Below the pieces are notes generated by a model that made no database searches, was not told the origin of the DNA, and saw only the letters and a list, made by a program, of their open reading frames with translations. The position numbers and the translations under genes were made by a program. Source: Rhodanobacter sp. C01 (GTDB lineage: Bacteria; Pseudomonadota; Gammaproteobacteria; Xanthomonadales; Rhodanobacteraceae). Taken from it: a stretch of DNA of 64,000 bases. The stretch is taken from the NCBI RefSeq assembly GCF_002001045.1, contig NZ_MUNR01000011.1, positions 186,001-250,000 on the forward strand. The letters run 5' to 3'. Below, one piece after another: positions 1-8,451 of this stretch; position 1 is the stretch's first letter, and each line of letters opens with the position of its first letter.

Positions 1-1169
1 AGCGCTTGCGCCTGTGCGGTCAGCAGGGCCTGCTGCGCCGCCAACGCGGCATCGGCTTCCGGCAGCCCGGCGAGTGCGTCGGCATATACCCGCAGCTCCT
101 CGATTTTCTGCCGGGCAAACGCCATGGGCGCGAGGCGCGATGGATCGAGTGCGGTTTCCGCCGCGAGATCGATCGGCACGTGCAGCAACGAGCAGGAGGG
201 TGCGAGCCACAGGCGTTCGTTGCCGATGCGCGCCTGTGCCTTGTGCAATAGCGGTAACACGCGCTCGGGCTGGCTGCGCCAGATGTTGCGCCCATCGACC
301 ACGCCGACACTGAGGATGTGGCTGGCCGGCAGCGCATCCAGCACGCTGTCGAGCTGTTCCGGCGCACGCACCAGATCGATGTGCAGCCCATCCACCGGCA
401 GCGTAGTCGCCAGTTTCAGGTTGTCGCCCAAGGCACCGAAGTAGCTCGCCAGCAGCAGCCGTGGCGTATGCGCTGGGGCCAGGGCCGCATAGGCGTGCCG
501 ATAGGCGGCGTGGTCATCGCCGTCCTGATCGAGCACCAGGCAAGGCTCGTCCAGTTGCACCCAGTCGGCACCGGCGTCAGCCAGTTGTCCAAGCAATTCG
601 ATGTAGACGGGCAGCAGCGCATCGAGCAAGTCCAGGCGGTCGCTGCCGTCGACCGTCTTGGAGAGCAGCAGGAATGAAACCGGACCGAGCAGCACCGGTC
701 GCGCCTGATGCCCTTGTGCCTGCGCTTCGCGGAATTCGGCGAGTGGCTTGTCGCCGTTGAGCGCGAAACGCTGACCAGTCTCCAGTTCCGGCACCAGGTA
801 GTGGTAGTTGGTATCGAACCACTTGGTCATTTCCAGCGCATGCAGGTCGTGGCCGTCGCGCTTGTGTCCGCGAGCCATCGCGAAATAGCAGTCCAGGGGA
901 TTTTTGGCGAACACCGGTCGATAGCGTGACGGGATGGCGTCAAACAACACGGCCGTGTCGAGTACATGGTCATACAGACTGAAATCGTTGCACGGCACGA
1001 CATTGGCGCCAGCGTCCCTGGCTAGCTGCCAATGCCGTCGACGCAGCATGCTGGCGGTGTCGGAGAGTGCTTCTGCACTGATTTCGCCGCGCCAGTGTGA
1101 TTCAAGCGAGCGCTTGAGTTCGCGCTTGAGGCCGATGCGCGGAAAGCCTGAATAGGTAACGAGTGACAT
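1..1169 (-). CDS. metE: Cobalamin-independent methionine synthase MetE, N-terminal part (runs off the left edge)
   Basis: The enzyme transfers a methyl group from methyltetrahydropteroyltri-glutamate to homocysteine, the last step of methionine synthesis, without vitamin B12. The visible 389 codons begin MSLVTYSGFPRIG and read through without a stop to the window edge. This is the N-terminal TIM-barrel half of a protein that is usually about 760 residues. Recognisable stretches include KRELKRSLESHW, the DLYDH-like segment NDFSLYDHV, the run MTKWFDTNYHYLVPE (typical of MetE) and GPVSFLLLSK. The zinc-binding C-terminal half is outside the window. The ATG is preceded by GAGGAATTTTC, a good ribosome-binding site. 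A cobalamin riboswitch lies in its leader, so expression should fall when B12 is available for MetH. Confidence 0.95.
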   Translation of the reverse strand, partial: MSLVTYSGFPRIGLKRELKRSLESHWRGEISAEALSDTASMLRRRHWQLARDAGANVVPCNDFSLYDHVLDTAVLFDAIPSRYRPVFAKNPLDCYFAMARGHKRDGHDLHALEMTKWFDTNYHYLVPELETGQRFALNGDKPLAEFREAQAQGHQARPVLLGPVSFLLLSKTVDGSDRLDLLDALLPVYIELLGQLADAGADWVQLDEPCLVLDQDGDDHAAYRHAYAALAPAHTPRLLLASYFGALGDNLKLATTLPVDGLHIDLVRAPEQLDSVLDALPASHILSVGVVDGRNIWRSQPERVLPLLHKAQARIGNERLWLAPSCSLLHVPIDLAAETALDPSRLAPMAFARQKIEELRVYADALAGLPEADAALAAQQALLTAQAQA

Positions 1170-1379
1170 GAAAATTCCTCTTGCAATGGGCAAAGAGGAA
1201 CGAAGGGTGACCAGCATGATCGCTGTGCCTTTGACCTTCGCCCCCGCGGGCGAGCCGGCACTGCCGCAGGGCAAGCGAAACCAGCGCGTCTGCCGCACAT
1301 GGCGACAGGCAGCGCACTGGCTCCGGTGTTCCCCCGCGGAAACGCCAGGTCGGACAGAAGCGCAAACGCACGCTTCCGG

Positions 1380-1535
1380 CTGAGGCAGGTATTCGGGCTC
1401 GTGGACGTACAGCTCGGCCTACTGTCCGTCGCTTCCCGGGCGCATCACGTCCAGTGCATGTAACGGAGGTCGTTTCCACATACCGCTGCGGGGCAGCGCC
1501 GGATTCACACCGGCTTCCCTTGAGTTATCTCTTTA
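1380..1535 (-). promoter_or_regulatory. Cobalamin (AdoCbl-type) riboswitch in the metE leader
   Basis: Read on the minus strand the conserved core is clear: AAGGGAAGCCGGTGTGAATC near 1520-1501, then a GCTGCCCCGCAGCGGT block, a B12-box-like TGCACTGG near 1460-1450, and the 3' signature CCCGAATACCTGCCTC near 1398-1383. These are the invariant parts of the cobalamin riboswitch family. The next gene downstream is metE, a classic target. A 9-bp stem (1525-1533 with 1544-1552) precedes the core. About 210 nt separate the aptamer from the metE start. They hold a small hairpin (1357-1362 with 1371-1376) but no terminator with a U-tract, so how the switch acts (transcription or translation) is not evident. 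Confidence 0.93.
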
Positions 1536-1570
1536 TTCGCATGAAGAGATAATTACCATCAGCGTGGCGA

Positions 1571-1599
1571 AAATTAGCCGTATGGACGTCCGAAGTCAA
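1571..1599 (-). promoter_or_regulatory. Probable sigma-70 promoter of metE
   Basis: On the minus strand TTGACT (1599-1594) is followed after exactly 17 bp by TAATTT (1576-1571). This is a close match to the -35/-10 consensus and lies just upstream of the cobalamin riboswitch. Transcription would start near 1564, leaving the whole aptamer in the leader RNA. No other candidate in the 1560-1698 gap is as good. Confidence 0.7.
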
Positions 1600-1698
1600 A
1601 CCAGGGTCAGGTGATGCAGGAGCAGCGAGTCGGCTTGCTGCCAATTGACCGCTCGCTAACGATCGAATCGACCGGCGGTCACGCAGGGCGATCGTGGC

Positions 1699-2685
1699 TC
1701 AGGCGGCCAGCTGCTCGCCGGCGGCGAGTGCGGCGAAGTAGTCGCGGGTCAGGCGCAGCTGCGCCTCGGCCGATTCGGCGCGATTGACGACCTGCCGGAA
1801 TGCGGCATTTTCCGGCCGATCCTTGGCATACCAGCCCAGGTGCTTGCGCGCGATGCGCACGCCGGCCAGTTCGCCATAGAACGCGTAGAGCTGTTCGAGA
1901 TGGCCCAGCAGGATCGTGCCGACCTCGGTCGGTCCCGGTTCGGGCAGCAGCTCACCGGTAGCCAGATAGTGCGCGATTTCGCGGAAGATCCACGGTCGTC
2001 CCTGCGCGCCACGCCCGATCATCAGTGCATCGGCACCGGTGATGTCGAGTACGTGGCGCGCCTGCTGCGGCGTACTGACGTCACCGTTCGCCAGCACCGG
2101 GATGCGCACGGCTGCCTTCACCGCCGTGATGGTGTCGTACTCGGCGTCGCCTTCGTATTTGTCGGCGCGAGTGCGCCCATGCACGGCCAGCGCCGCGATG
2201 CCGTTGTCCTGGGCAATGTGCGCGATGTTCAGTGCGTTCTTGTTCTGCCGATCCCAGCCGGTGCGGATCTTCAAAGTCACCGGCACCTCGACGGCATCGA
2301 CGACGGCCTTGACGATGCGCGCCACCAGCGGTTCGTCCTGCAGCAGGGCCGAGCCCGACCACACGTTGCAGACCTTCTTGGCGGGGCAGCCCATGTTGAT
2401 GTCGATCAGCTGCGCGCCGTTGGCGACGTTGAAACGTGCCGCCTCGGCCAGCATGGCCGGGTCATAGCCGGCGATCTGCACGCTCACCGGTTCGGGTTCG
2501 CCGACGTGGTCCATCCGCTGCAACGATTTGCGCGTATGCCACAGGCGCGGATCGGCATTGGTCATTTCCGACACGGCCAGCCCCGCGCCGAGCCGCTTGC
2601 ACAGCAGGCGGAACGGCTTGTCGGTGACACCCGCCATCGGAGCGAGTACCACGGGCGGGTCGATGAGGTAAGGGCCGATGCGCAT
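1699..2685 (-). CDS. dusB: tRNA-dihydrouridine synthase (DusB type)
   Basis: FMN-dependent enzyme that reduces specific uridines in the tRNA D-loop to dihydrouridine. The 328-residue protein has the N-terminal FMN-barrel signature VVLAPMAGVTDKPFR (12-26), the motif MGCPAKKVCN (98-107) whose first cysteine (C100) is the catalytic acid of the family, and the phosphate-binding segment ALMIGRGAQGRPWIF. NMGCPAKKV with GSALLQ is characteristic of DusB rather than DusA or DusC. In many gammaproteobacteria dusB is followed by fis; here nothing Fis-like follows, and the next feature downstream is metE's upstream region. A permease gene lies 42 bp upstream on the same strand, so the two may share a transcript. 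Confidence 0.95.
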   Translation of the reverse strand: MRIGPYLIDPPVVLAPMAGVTDKPFRLLCKRLGAGLAVSEMTNADPRLWHTRKSLQRMDHVGEPEPVSVQIAGYDPAMLAEAARFNVANGAQLIDINMGCPAKKVCNVWSGSALLQDEPLVARIVKAVVDAVEVPVTLKIRTGWDRQNKNALNIAHIAQDNGIAALAVHGRTRADKYEGDAEYDTITAVKAAVRIPVLANGDVSTPQQARHVLDITGADALMIGRGAQGRPWIFREIAHYLATGELLPEPGPTEVGTILLGHLEQLYAFYGELAGVRIARKHLGWYAKDRPENAAFRQVVNRAESAEAQLRLTRDYFAALAAGEQLAA

Positions 2686-2727
2686 CCGCGCATTGTAGCC
2701 GGCCGGGCCGCTGCGAGCCCGGCGGTG

Positions 2728-4005
2728 TCAATGCGTCGGCAGGAGCCGCAGCGGCTGCGCCTGGTGCTTGTGCCTGAACAGCGGCACGAACAGGAGCGCC
2801 ATGACCAGCGAATATCCGGCAAAGGCCAGCCAGATGCCGTGCCAGTCCTTGCAGATGGCGACGGTGTCGTCGCAGGCGTGGTTGGTGAAGAAGCGGTCGA
2901 TCATCCAGCCCGCGATCAGGCTGCCCAGCACCGCGCCTACGCCATTGGTCATCAGCATGAACAGGCCCTGCGCGCTGGCGCGGATCTTCGGGTCGGCCTG
3001 GCTCTCCACGAACAGCGAGCCCGAGATGTTGAAGAAGTCGAACGCCATGCCGTAGATGATGCAGGAGAGCACGATCATCCACAGGCCGCCGGCCGGATTG
3101 CCAAGCCCGAACAGGCCGAAGCGCAGCACCCAGGCCAGCATGCTCATCGTCATCACCGCCTTGATGCCGAAGCGCTTGAGGAAGAACGGGATGGTGAGGA
3201 TGAACGCGGTTTCGGAGAACTGCGAGATGGAGATGATGATGGTGGAGTACTTCACCGTCAGCAGGTTGGCGTAGGCCGGCACCTTGACGAAGTCGCTGAG
3301 GAAGGCGTCACCGTAGGCGTTGGTGAGCTGCAGCGCCGCACCCAGCAGCATGGCGAAGATGAAGAACACCGCCATGTTGCGGTTCTTGAACAGCACGAAC
3401 GAGGTGAGGCCGAGCCGATCCATCACGCTGCGGCTGTGCGCAGCATCGAGCTTCGGCGGGCACTTGGGCAGGGTGAAGGCGTACAGGCCCAGCAGCAGCG
3501 AAGCGCCCGCGGCCACGTGGAACTGCGCGGCGGAGGCCTTGAAACCCAGCAGGCTGGTTGTCCAGGTGGCGGCGATGAAGCCGACGGTGCCCCACACGCG
3601 GATCGGTGGATAGGTACTCACCACGTCCAGCCCATCCTGCTTCAGCGCGTTGTACGCCACCGCGATGGCGAGCGAGATGGTGGGCATGTAGAAACACATG
3701 TACAGCAGCACCACCCAGAACATCTGCTGCGGATCGTTTGCAAACGGAATCGCGAGCAACACCGCCGCACCCAGGATGTGGAACAGCCCGTACAGGCGTT
3801 CGGCATTGACCCACTTGTCCGCCACGATGCCCGCCAGCGAAGGCATGAACAGCGAGGCGATGCCCATCGTCGAGAAGATCGCGCCGAAGCTGGTGCCCGA
3901 CCAGTGCAAGGTCTGGAACCACCACGTGCCGATGGTCAGCAACCAGGCGCCCCAGATGTAGTACTGCATGAAGTTCATCACGATCAGGCGAAGCTTCAGA
4001 TTCAC
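2728..4005 (-). CDS. MFS nucleoside permease, NupG/XapB-like
   Basis: A 425-residue integral membrane protein with about twelve hydrophobic segments, starting MNLKLRLIVMNFMQYYIWGAW. The N-terminus, the PSLAGIVADKWVNAERL loop between helices 2 and 3, and PPIRVWGTVGFI resemble the nucleoside:proton symporter family (NupG/XapB) of the major facilitator superfamily. It would import ribo- or deoxynucleosides across the inner membrane. The long central segment GLTSFVLFKNRNMAVFF marks the link between the two six-helix halves. It is complete and of normal length. The leader contains a stem-loop (CTGCCCC with GGGGCAG, 4050-4076). Substrate range cannot be read from sequence. Confidence 0.85.
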   Translation of the reverse strand: MNLKLRLIVMNFMQYYIWGAWLLTIGTWWFQTLHWSGTSFGAIFSTMGIASLFMPSLAGIVADKWVNAERLYGLFHILGAAVLLAIPFANDPQQMFWVVLLYMCFYMPTISLAIAVAYNALKQDGLDVVSTYPPIRVWGTVGFIAATWTTSLLGFKASAAQFHVAAGASLLLGLYAFTLPKCPPKLDAAHSRSVMDRLGLTSFVLFKNRNMAVFFIFAMLLGAALQLTNAYGDAFLSDFVKVPAYANLLTVKYSTIIISISQFSETAFILTIPFFLKRFGIKAVMTMSMLAWVLRFGLFGLGNPAGGLWMIVLSCIIYGMAFDFFNISGSLFVESQADPKIRASAQGLFMLMTNGVGAVLGSLIAGWMIDRFFTNHACDDTVAICKDWHGIWLAFAGYSLVMALLFVPLFRHKHQAQPLRLLPTH

Positions 4006-4175
4006 GGGCAGGTATCCGGCATGTATGTCCCCTGACGCAGCCGAGGGAACTGCCCCGTGGCCACCAGCCGGGGCAGGTTAGAGGAAGCTGCGGCGAACCG
4101 GCAAGGCGCGCTGCAGCGACCATCCGTCACCAGCCGCAAAGATCATCCGTCGCTCCCATCGCGAGCACCCCGAAT

Positions 4176-4378
4176 TTATTGGTAGGAGCCCACCCTGTCC
4201 ACAAGAGGGGACTTCCTACGGTCGTGCGCGATGCTCTGGTGTCAATCGTGCGAAGAGCATCGCGCACGGGGCGCGTTCCACAAGAAACCGGATTGCTGTG
4301 CGCCCTGTGTAGGAGCGGCTTCAGCCGCGACCGCAAGGTAACGGCCTGCATGGGGCTGGCCGCGACTGAAGTCGCTCC
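4176..4378. repeat. Cluster of REP-type palindromic repeats between the permease and UDG-like genes
   Basis: Several imperfect palindromes lie together in the 385-bp non-coding gap 4006-4390. At 4308-4332 is TGTAGGAGCGGCTTCAGCCG..., containing the perfect palindrome GCGGCT-TC-AGCCGC. At 4358-4378 is its inverted partner, containing GCGACT-GA-AGTCGC. The pair is arranged head to head like a BIME. At 4223-4237 and 4254-4268 is a perfect 15-bp inverted repeat (CGTGCGCGATGCTCT and complement) around a 16-nt loop. At 4181-4218 is a further GTAGGAGCCC...CTTCCTAC half-palindrome. GTAGGAGCG-type repeats are widespread in Xanthomonadales and Pseudomonas chromosomes and are mobilised by RAYT transposases (recalled knowledge); no RAYT gene is in this window. 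Confidence 0.8.
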
Positions 4379-4390
4379 ACTCGCGGCGCT

Positions 4391-4978
4391 TCAAGCCAAG
4401 GCAGCGCCTACGCGCTCGCGCAGCACCGGCAGCAGCTCCGTCTCGAACCACGGATTGCGCACCAGCCACAACCGGTTGCGTGGGCTCGGATGCGGCAGTG
4501 GCAGCCGGCCGTGCGCAAGATGCTCGCGCCATCCCTGCACGGTGTCGGTGAGGCGCGTGCCACGCGGCACGCCGAGGATGCCGGCCTGCGCGTACTGCCC
4601 GATCACCAGGGTCAGCCGAACCTGTTTCAGCAGCGGCAACAGTCGTGGATGCCAGGTCGGTGCGCATTCCGGCCGCGGCGGCAGGTCGCCACCTCGCCCG
4701 GTGCCGGGGAAACAGAAACCCATCGGCACGATTGCAATGCGGCTGGCGTCGTAGAACGTCTCGCGATCGATGCCCAGCCACTCGCGCAAGCGCTCGCCGC
4801 TGACGTCGTTGAACGGGATGCCGGTCTCGTGCACCTTGTGCCCCGGCGCCTGGCTGACGATCAGCAACCTAGCAGTCGACGATGCCTGCAGCACCGGTCG
4901 CGGGCCCAACGGGAGATGCGCCGCGCAGATCCGGCAGGCACGGATTTCGGTGAGCAATGGGCCGAGGCGATCAGACAT
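4391..4978 (-). CDS. Uracil-DNA glycosylase superfamily protein
   Basis: A 195-residue protein with the UDG-superfamily fold signatures: a nucleotide-pocket motif SQAPGHKVHETGIPFNDVSG (42-61), a central strand LTLVIGQYAQ and a C-terminal NPWFETELLPVLRERV in place of the usual HPS loop. The two N-terminal cysteines (ACRICAAH) resemble the family-4 iron-sulfur ligands, but the other two cysteines of that cluster are not in the usual places, so an intact 4Fe-4S cluster is doubtful. Base-excision repair is the family role; the exact substrate (uracil, hypoxanthine, mismatches) is unknown. The start is 12 bp downstream of the GlcD-like gene's stop, so the two are probably co-transcribed. Confidence 0.75.
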   Translation of the reverse strand: MSDRLGPLLTEIRACRICAAHLPLGPRPVLQASSTARLLIVSQAPGHKVHETGIPFNDVSGERLREWLGIDRETFYDASRIAIVPMGFCFPGTGRGGDLPPRPECAPTWHPRLLPLLKQVRLTLVIGQYAQAGILGVPRGTRLTDTVQGWREHLAHGRLPLPHPSPRNRLWLVRNPWFETELLPVLRERVGAALA

Positions 4979-4990
4979 GTCGACTCCCGA

Positions 4991-6361
4991 TCAAGGCAGC
5001 AATTTGCCCGGATTGAGGATGCCGTCCGGATCGAAGGCAGCCTTGATGTTGCGCATCAGGCCCAGTGTGTTCGAGGACAAGGCCAACGGCATGAATTCGC
5101 GCTTGACCATGCCGATGCCATGCTCGCCGGAAAGCGTGCCTTCCAGCCGGATCACCAGCGCAAACACCTCGGCGAGGCAGGCATGCGCCCGATCGCGTTC
5201 GGCGTCGTCGCGCGGCAGCAGGTTCACGTGCAGGTTGCCGTTGCCCGCGTGGCCAAAGGTGACGATCAGCACGTCATGCTTCGCCGACAGCTGCTTGATG
5301 CCATCGACCAGCTCGGGCAGGTGACTCACCGGCACCACTACGTCCTCGTTGATCTTGTTCGGCGAAATCGTCCGTTGCGCCGGCGACAGCGCCTTGCGTG
5401 CCGACCACAGCGCGCTGGTCTCCGCGGCGCTTTCGGCGATGCGCAGCTCCTCCAGGCCGTCACCACGCGCAGCCTGTGAAACGGCAGCGACCGCCGAAGG
5501 CAGCGTCTCCGCTTCGCCATCGACTTCGATCATCAGCATCGCGCCGGCCAGCGGCACGCTGTCGCCGCCATGCGCATGCGCCAGCTTCAACGCCACGTCG
5601 TCGATGAACTCCAGCGCGCACGGCGTCACCGGCTGCGCCATGATCCGCGCCACCGCGCGTGCCGCTGCGCCGACATCACGATAGGTGGCACGCAAGGTGC
5701 GCACCGCCGACGGTTTCGGCGTGAGTTTCAGGGTGGCCTCGGTGATCAGCGCCAGCGTGCCTTCCGAACCGATCAGCAAGCGGGTCAGGTCGTAACCAGT
5801 GGCACCCTTGCTGGTGTAAGTGCCGCAGCGGAAACCCTCGCCGCTGCCGGCGACCGCGCGCAGGCCCAGCGTGTTCTCGCGCGGACTGCCATATTTCACC
5901 GTGCGCGGGCCCGCCGAATTGCAGGCAAGGTTGCCGCCAATGCTGCACCAGGGTGCGGACGACGGATCGGGCGGCCAGAAAAAACCGTGTGGCGCCAGCG
6001 CCTGCTGCAGGTCGCCATTCAACACGCCCGGCTCGACCACCGCGAGGCGATTGTCCGGATCGATGCGCAGGATGCGATTCATCCGCTCGAAACTCACCAC
6101 CACGCCACCGTCCACCGGTACCGTGGCGCCGGTGGTATTGCTGCCACGCCCGCGCGCAATCACCGGCACCTTGTGCGCACGACAGGCCTGCACCAACGCC
6201 TCGACCTGCGCATGTTCGGTGGGAAACGCCACCGCATCGGGCAACGCATGCAGGCGCGAGTTGTCGTACGAGTAGGCAATCCGTTCGGCTTCGCCGATGG
6301 CAAGCGCATCGGCGGCAAAGATGGCGCGAAGGTTGTCGAGCAGGGCGGATGGCAGCGTCAT
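4991..6361 (-). CDS. FAD-linked oxidase, GlcD/D-lactate dehydrogenase family
   Basis: A 456-residue flavoprotein of the PCMH/vanillyl-alcohol-oxidase superfamily that oxidises a D-2-hydroxy acid such as D-lactate, glycolate or D-2-hydroxyglutarate. The N-terminal FAD-binding domain contains VIARGRGSNTTGATVPVDGG (about 66-85) and GGNLACNSAGPRTVKYGSPR. The C-terminal FAD-oxidase domain carries FGHAGNGNLHVNLLP and EGTLSGEHGIGMVK, the usual signature near the substrate and metal site. No GlcE/GlcF partner or iron-sulfur domain is adjacent, favouring a single-subunit enzyme. It heads a two-gene unit with the UDG-like gene. Its upstream side is occupied by the X-T4SS locus. Confidence 0.88.
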   Translation of the reverse strand: MTLPSALLDNLRAIFAADALAIGEAERIAYSYDNSRLHALPDAVAFPTEHAQVEALVQACRAHKVPVIARGRGSNTTGATVPVDGGVVVSFERMNRILRIDPDNRLAVVEPGVLNGDLQQALAPHGFFWPPDPSSAPWCSIGGNLACNSAGPRTVKYGSPRENTLGLRAVAGSGEGFRCGTYTSKGATGYDLTRLLIGSEGTLALITEATLKLTPKPSAVRTLRATYRDVGAAARAVARIMAQPVTPCALEFIDDVALKLAHAHGGDSVPLAGAMLMIEVDGEAETLPSAVAAVSQAARGDGLEELRIAESAAETSALWSARKALSPAQRTISPNKINEDVVVPVSHLPELVDGIKQLSAKHDVLIVTFGHAGNGNLHVNLLPRDDAERDRAHACLAEVFALVIRLEGTLSGEHGIGMVKREFMPLALSSNTLGLMRNIKAAFDPDGILNPGKLLP

Positions 6362-6440
6362 ATGACCAGTCTAGCGCCGAACCGATGGTGGGCCCGCTGC
6401 ATGCATGAGGGCATGCCAACAGGGTACTTCGCGCAACCCG

Positions 6441-6550
6441 GTCGTCATTCCGGTCAAGACCGGAATCGCGTTGCAGGAAGAGGTACCAGTGAATAACCAG
6501 CTCCGCTCTATTAATTTCAGAGCGATTCCGGTCTTCGCATGAATGACGTC
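6441..6550. repeat. 110-bp element with 29-bp imperfect terminal inverted repeats at the end of the T4SS locus
   Basis: The first arm (6441-6469) and the reverse complement of the second arm (6522-6550) agree at both outer (CGTCATTC) and inner (AAGACCGGAATCGC) stretches and differ mainly in a 5-nt middle block. The first arm is itself a small palindrome, ATTCCGGTC-AA-GACCGGAAT (6447-6466). The element ends inside the virD4 stop codon (6549-6551). It could be a MITE or REP pair, or the folded 3' end of the virD4 transcript. There is no long U-run, so simple intrinsic termination is not supported. Confidence 0.6.
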
Positions 6551-8279
6551 ATGACGTGGTTTTCGAGGTTCCCTGCATGGCCAGCATGGGTATCACGACC
6601 TTTGGCAGAAGGCGCGCCGTGAAATACCTGTCCTGGTAATAGCGGATCTTTTCGCACATCACCGGATGAGGTATGCCCTCATACAGAAAGACCTCCTTCT
6701 CCGTCCCCATGGCCTTCAGTTCCTGCGGCAGCATCAGGGCGCGACGTTCCTCCGAATGGCTGCGCGAGACGTCTCCACGGGTTCGCCCGCGCGTTATGTT
6801 CTGCTTGCGCACGGTGGTGTAGCCCAGCATGTCGGAGTAGTCGTTGGCATCCTGCTGCTCGCGCGGCGCGAAGACGATCTGCAGGGCGTGATTGGTGATC
6901 ATGGTGCGCGAGACGTCTTTCCCGTATGTGGCGTCCAGCTGGGCCATGCTCTGGATGATGGGCAGCAGGCGGATGTTGTAGCCGGCCATGTACGCCACCG
7001 CCGAGGCGATGATTTCCACCCTTCCGATCGAGGTGAACTCATCCATCAGCAACAGGCATTGATGCTTCAGCGCCGGATTGTTCTGCGGCAATTCCTTGGT
7101 GTTCAGATTGATCAGCTGGCTGAAGAAAAGGTTCACGATAAGCCGGCTTTCTGCCAGCTTGTTCGGCTGGATGCCGATGTAGATCGTCATCTTCTTCTTG
7201 CGCACATCAGTCAGCAGGAAGTCGTCGTCGCTGGTGGCCGCATCCAGCACGGGATTGATCCATGCGTTCAGGGGTTCCTTGAACGAGCCGAGGATCGAGG
7301 CGAACGTCTCGTTCGCCTGCGACAGCAGATTGGCAAACGCGGATTGTGCGTTGCCGCTCAGGAAGGGCTGCTGGGCCAGCAACTGATAGAACTGCTTCAG
7401 ATCGGAACCGTCACCGGATGAGAGCCGATAGACGGCCCCGAGCGTCGGCTTGTCCCGGAGTTGCAAAGGCACGCTCCGCTTCTCGTCGTATTCCTCCTTC
7501 TCGAACAGAAACAGCGTAAAGGCCATGAACGCATTGCGTGCCTGGCTGACCCAGAACTTCTGGTCATCCGCTCCATCCGGGTAAAGCATGGCCGCGATGC
7601 TCATCAGATCCGAAACCCGGAACGCGGGGTCTTTCGACACGTAACTGAGCGGGTTCCAGCGATGGGTGCGGCGGTCCTCGGCAAACGGGTTGAACAGGTA
7701 GATCTCCTGCCCCTGGCTGGCGCGCCAGCCGCTGGTCAGTTCGTAATTCTCCTGCTTGATATCCAGGACGACGACCGATTCCTGATATTCGAGCAGGTTC
7801 GGTACAACCACGCCGACGCCCTTGCCCGAGCGTGTCGGCGCGGCGAGTATCACGAACTGCTGCCCACTCAGCCTGACCAGCTCGCCCTTGAACTTGCCGA
7901 CCAGGATGCCGTTGTCGGTTGCCTTGAACATGCCGTGCTTGCTCAAGTCCGCTGCTCTGGCGAAACGCGCATCACCGTGCAGTGACGGCTTCTTCTTTCT
8001 TGCCAGGAAGTAAAGCAAAGCCAGCCAGCCAGCCATAGGCAAGCCGAAGCCGATATAGCCCGCGGCTTTGATCCGGCCGGCATAGGCTTGTACCTGCGGC
8101 ATATCCAGTGCGCGCAGATAATCCCAATAGGTATCCCATCCGAGTTGATTCGAATTCAACTTGAGGAAAAGCAGGCTCAGAAAGCCCGAAAAATATTCAC
8201 CTGCCACCAGGGCGGCAAGAAGGGAGCCGCTTACCCAATACCATTTACCTTTGCTCATGGAACACTGCCCTGTGCTCAT
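6549..8279 (-). CDS. virD4: VirD4 type IV secretion coupling ATPase
   Basis: Inner-membrane ATPase that recruits effectors to the T4SS; in Xanthomonadales it binds the XVIPCD tag of effectors. The 576 residues show two N-terminal membrane helices (about 15-38 and 72-93), a Walker A APTRSGKGV (147-155), a Walker B LLLMDEFTSIGR (about 409-420) and the TraG/VirD4 C-terminal region. A second possible start lies at 8258. The gene is the last of the locus, about 7 kb of cargo and accessory genes away from virB6 and 172 bp after the lipase effector; in Xanthomonas citri virD4 instead leads the cluster (recalled). The 172-bp gap may hold its own promoter; it contains a GGCATG-gtccg-CATGCC hairpin at 8387-8403. 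Confidence 0.93.
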   Translation of the reverse strand: MSTGQCSMSKGKWYWVSGSLLAALVAGEYFSGFLSLLFLKLNSNQLGWDTYWDYLRALDMPQVQAYAGRIKAAGYIGFGLPMAGWLALLYFLARKKKPSLHGDARFARAADLSKHGMFKATDNGILVGKFKGELVRLSGQQFVILAAPTRSGKGVGVVVPNLLEYQESVVVLDIKQENYELTSGWRASQGQEIYLFNPFAEDRRTHRWNPLSYVSKDPAFRVSDLMSIAAMLYPDGADDQKFWVSQARNAFMAFTLFLFEKEEYDEKRSVPLQLRDKPTLGAVYRLSSGDGSDLKQFYQLLAQQPFLSGNAQSAFANLLSQANETFASILGSFKEPLNAWINPVLDAATSDDDFLLTDVRKKKMTIYIGIQPNKLAESRLIVNLFFSQLINLNTKELPQNNPALKHQCLLLMDEFTSIGRVEIIASAVAYMAGYNIRLLPIIQSMAQLDATYGKDVSRTMITNHALQIVFAPREQQDANDYSDMLGYTTVRKQNITRGRTRGDVSRSHSEERRALMLPQELKAMGTEKEVFLYEGIPHPVMCEKIRYYQDRYFTARLLPKVVIPMLAMQGTSKTTS

Positions 8280-8451
8280 GTCCCCGAACGGGAACCGGAT
8301 CTTGGAGAAGTTACGCGATTTTCGATACGTCCTGGACCACGCATCGTGATGACGGGTTGGCTGGGCAATGCGATCGCGGCATATCCGGCATGGTCCGCAT
8401 GCCAGCGTTCAGTTGCCCGATCCGCGCCACATGTCGCCATGCAACCAGGTC

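Noticed and set aside
1840-4035. 731-codon open frame on the plus strand
   Set aside because: It is antisense to dusB and the nucleoside permease, is rich in His/Arg/Asp/Gln as expected of an antisense frame in GC-rich DNA, and shows no domain.
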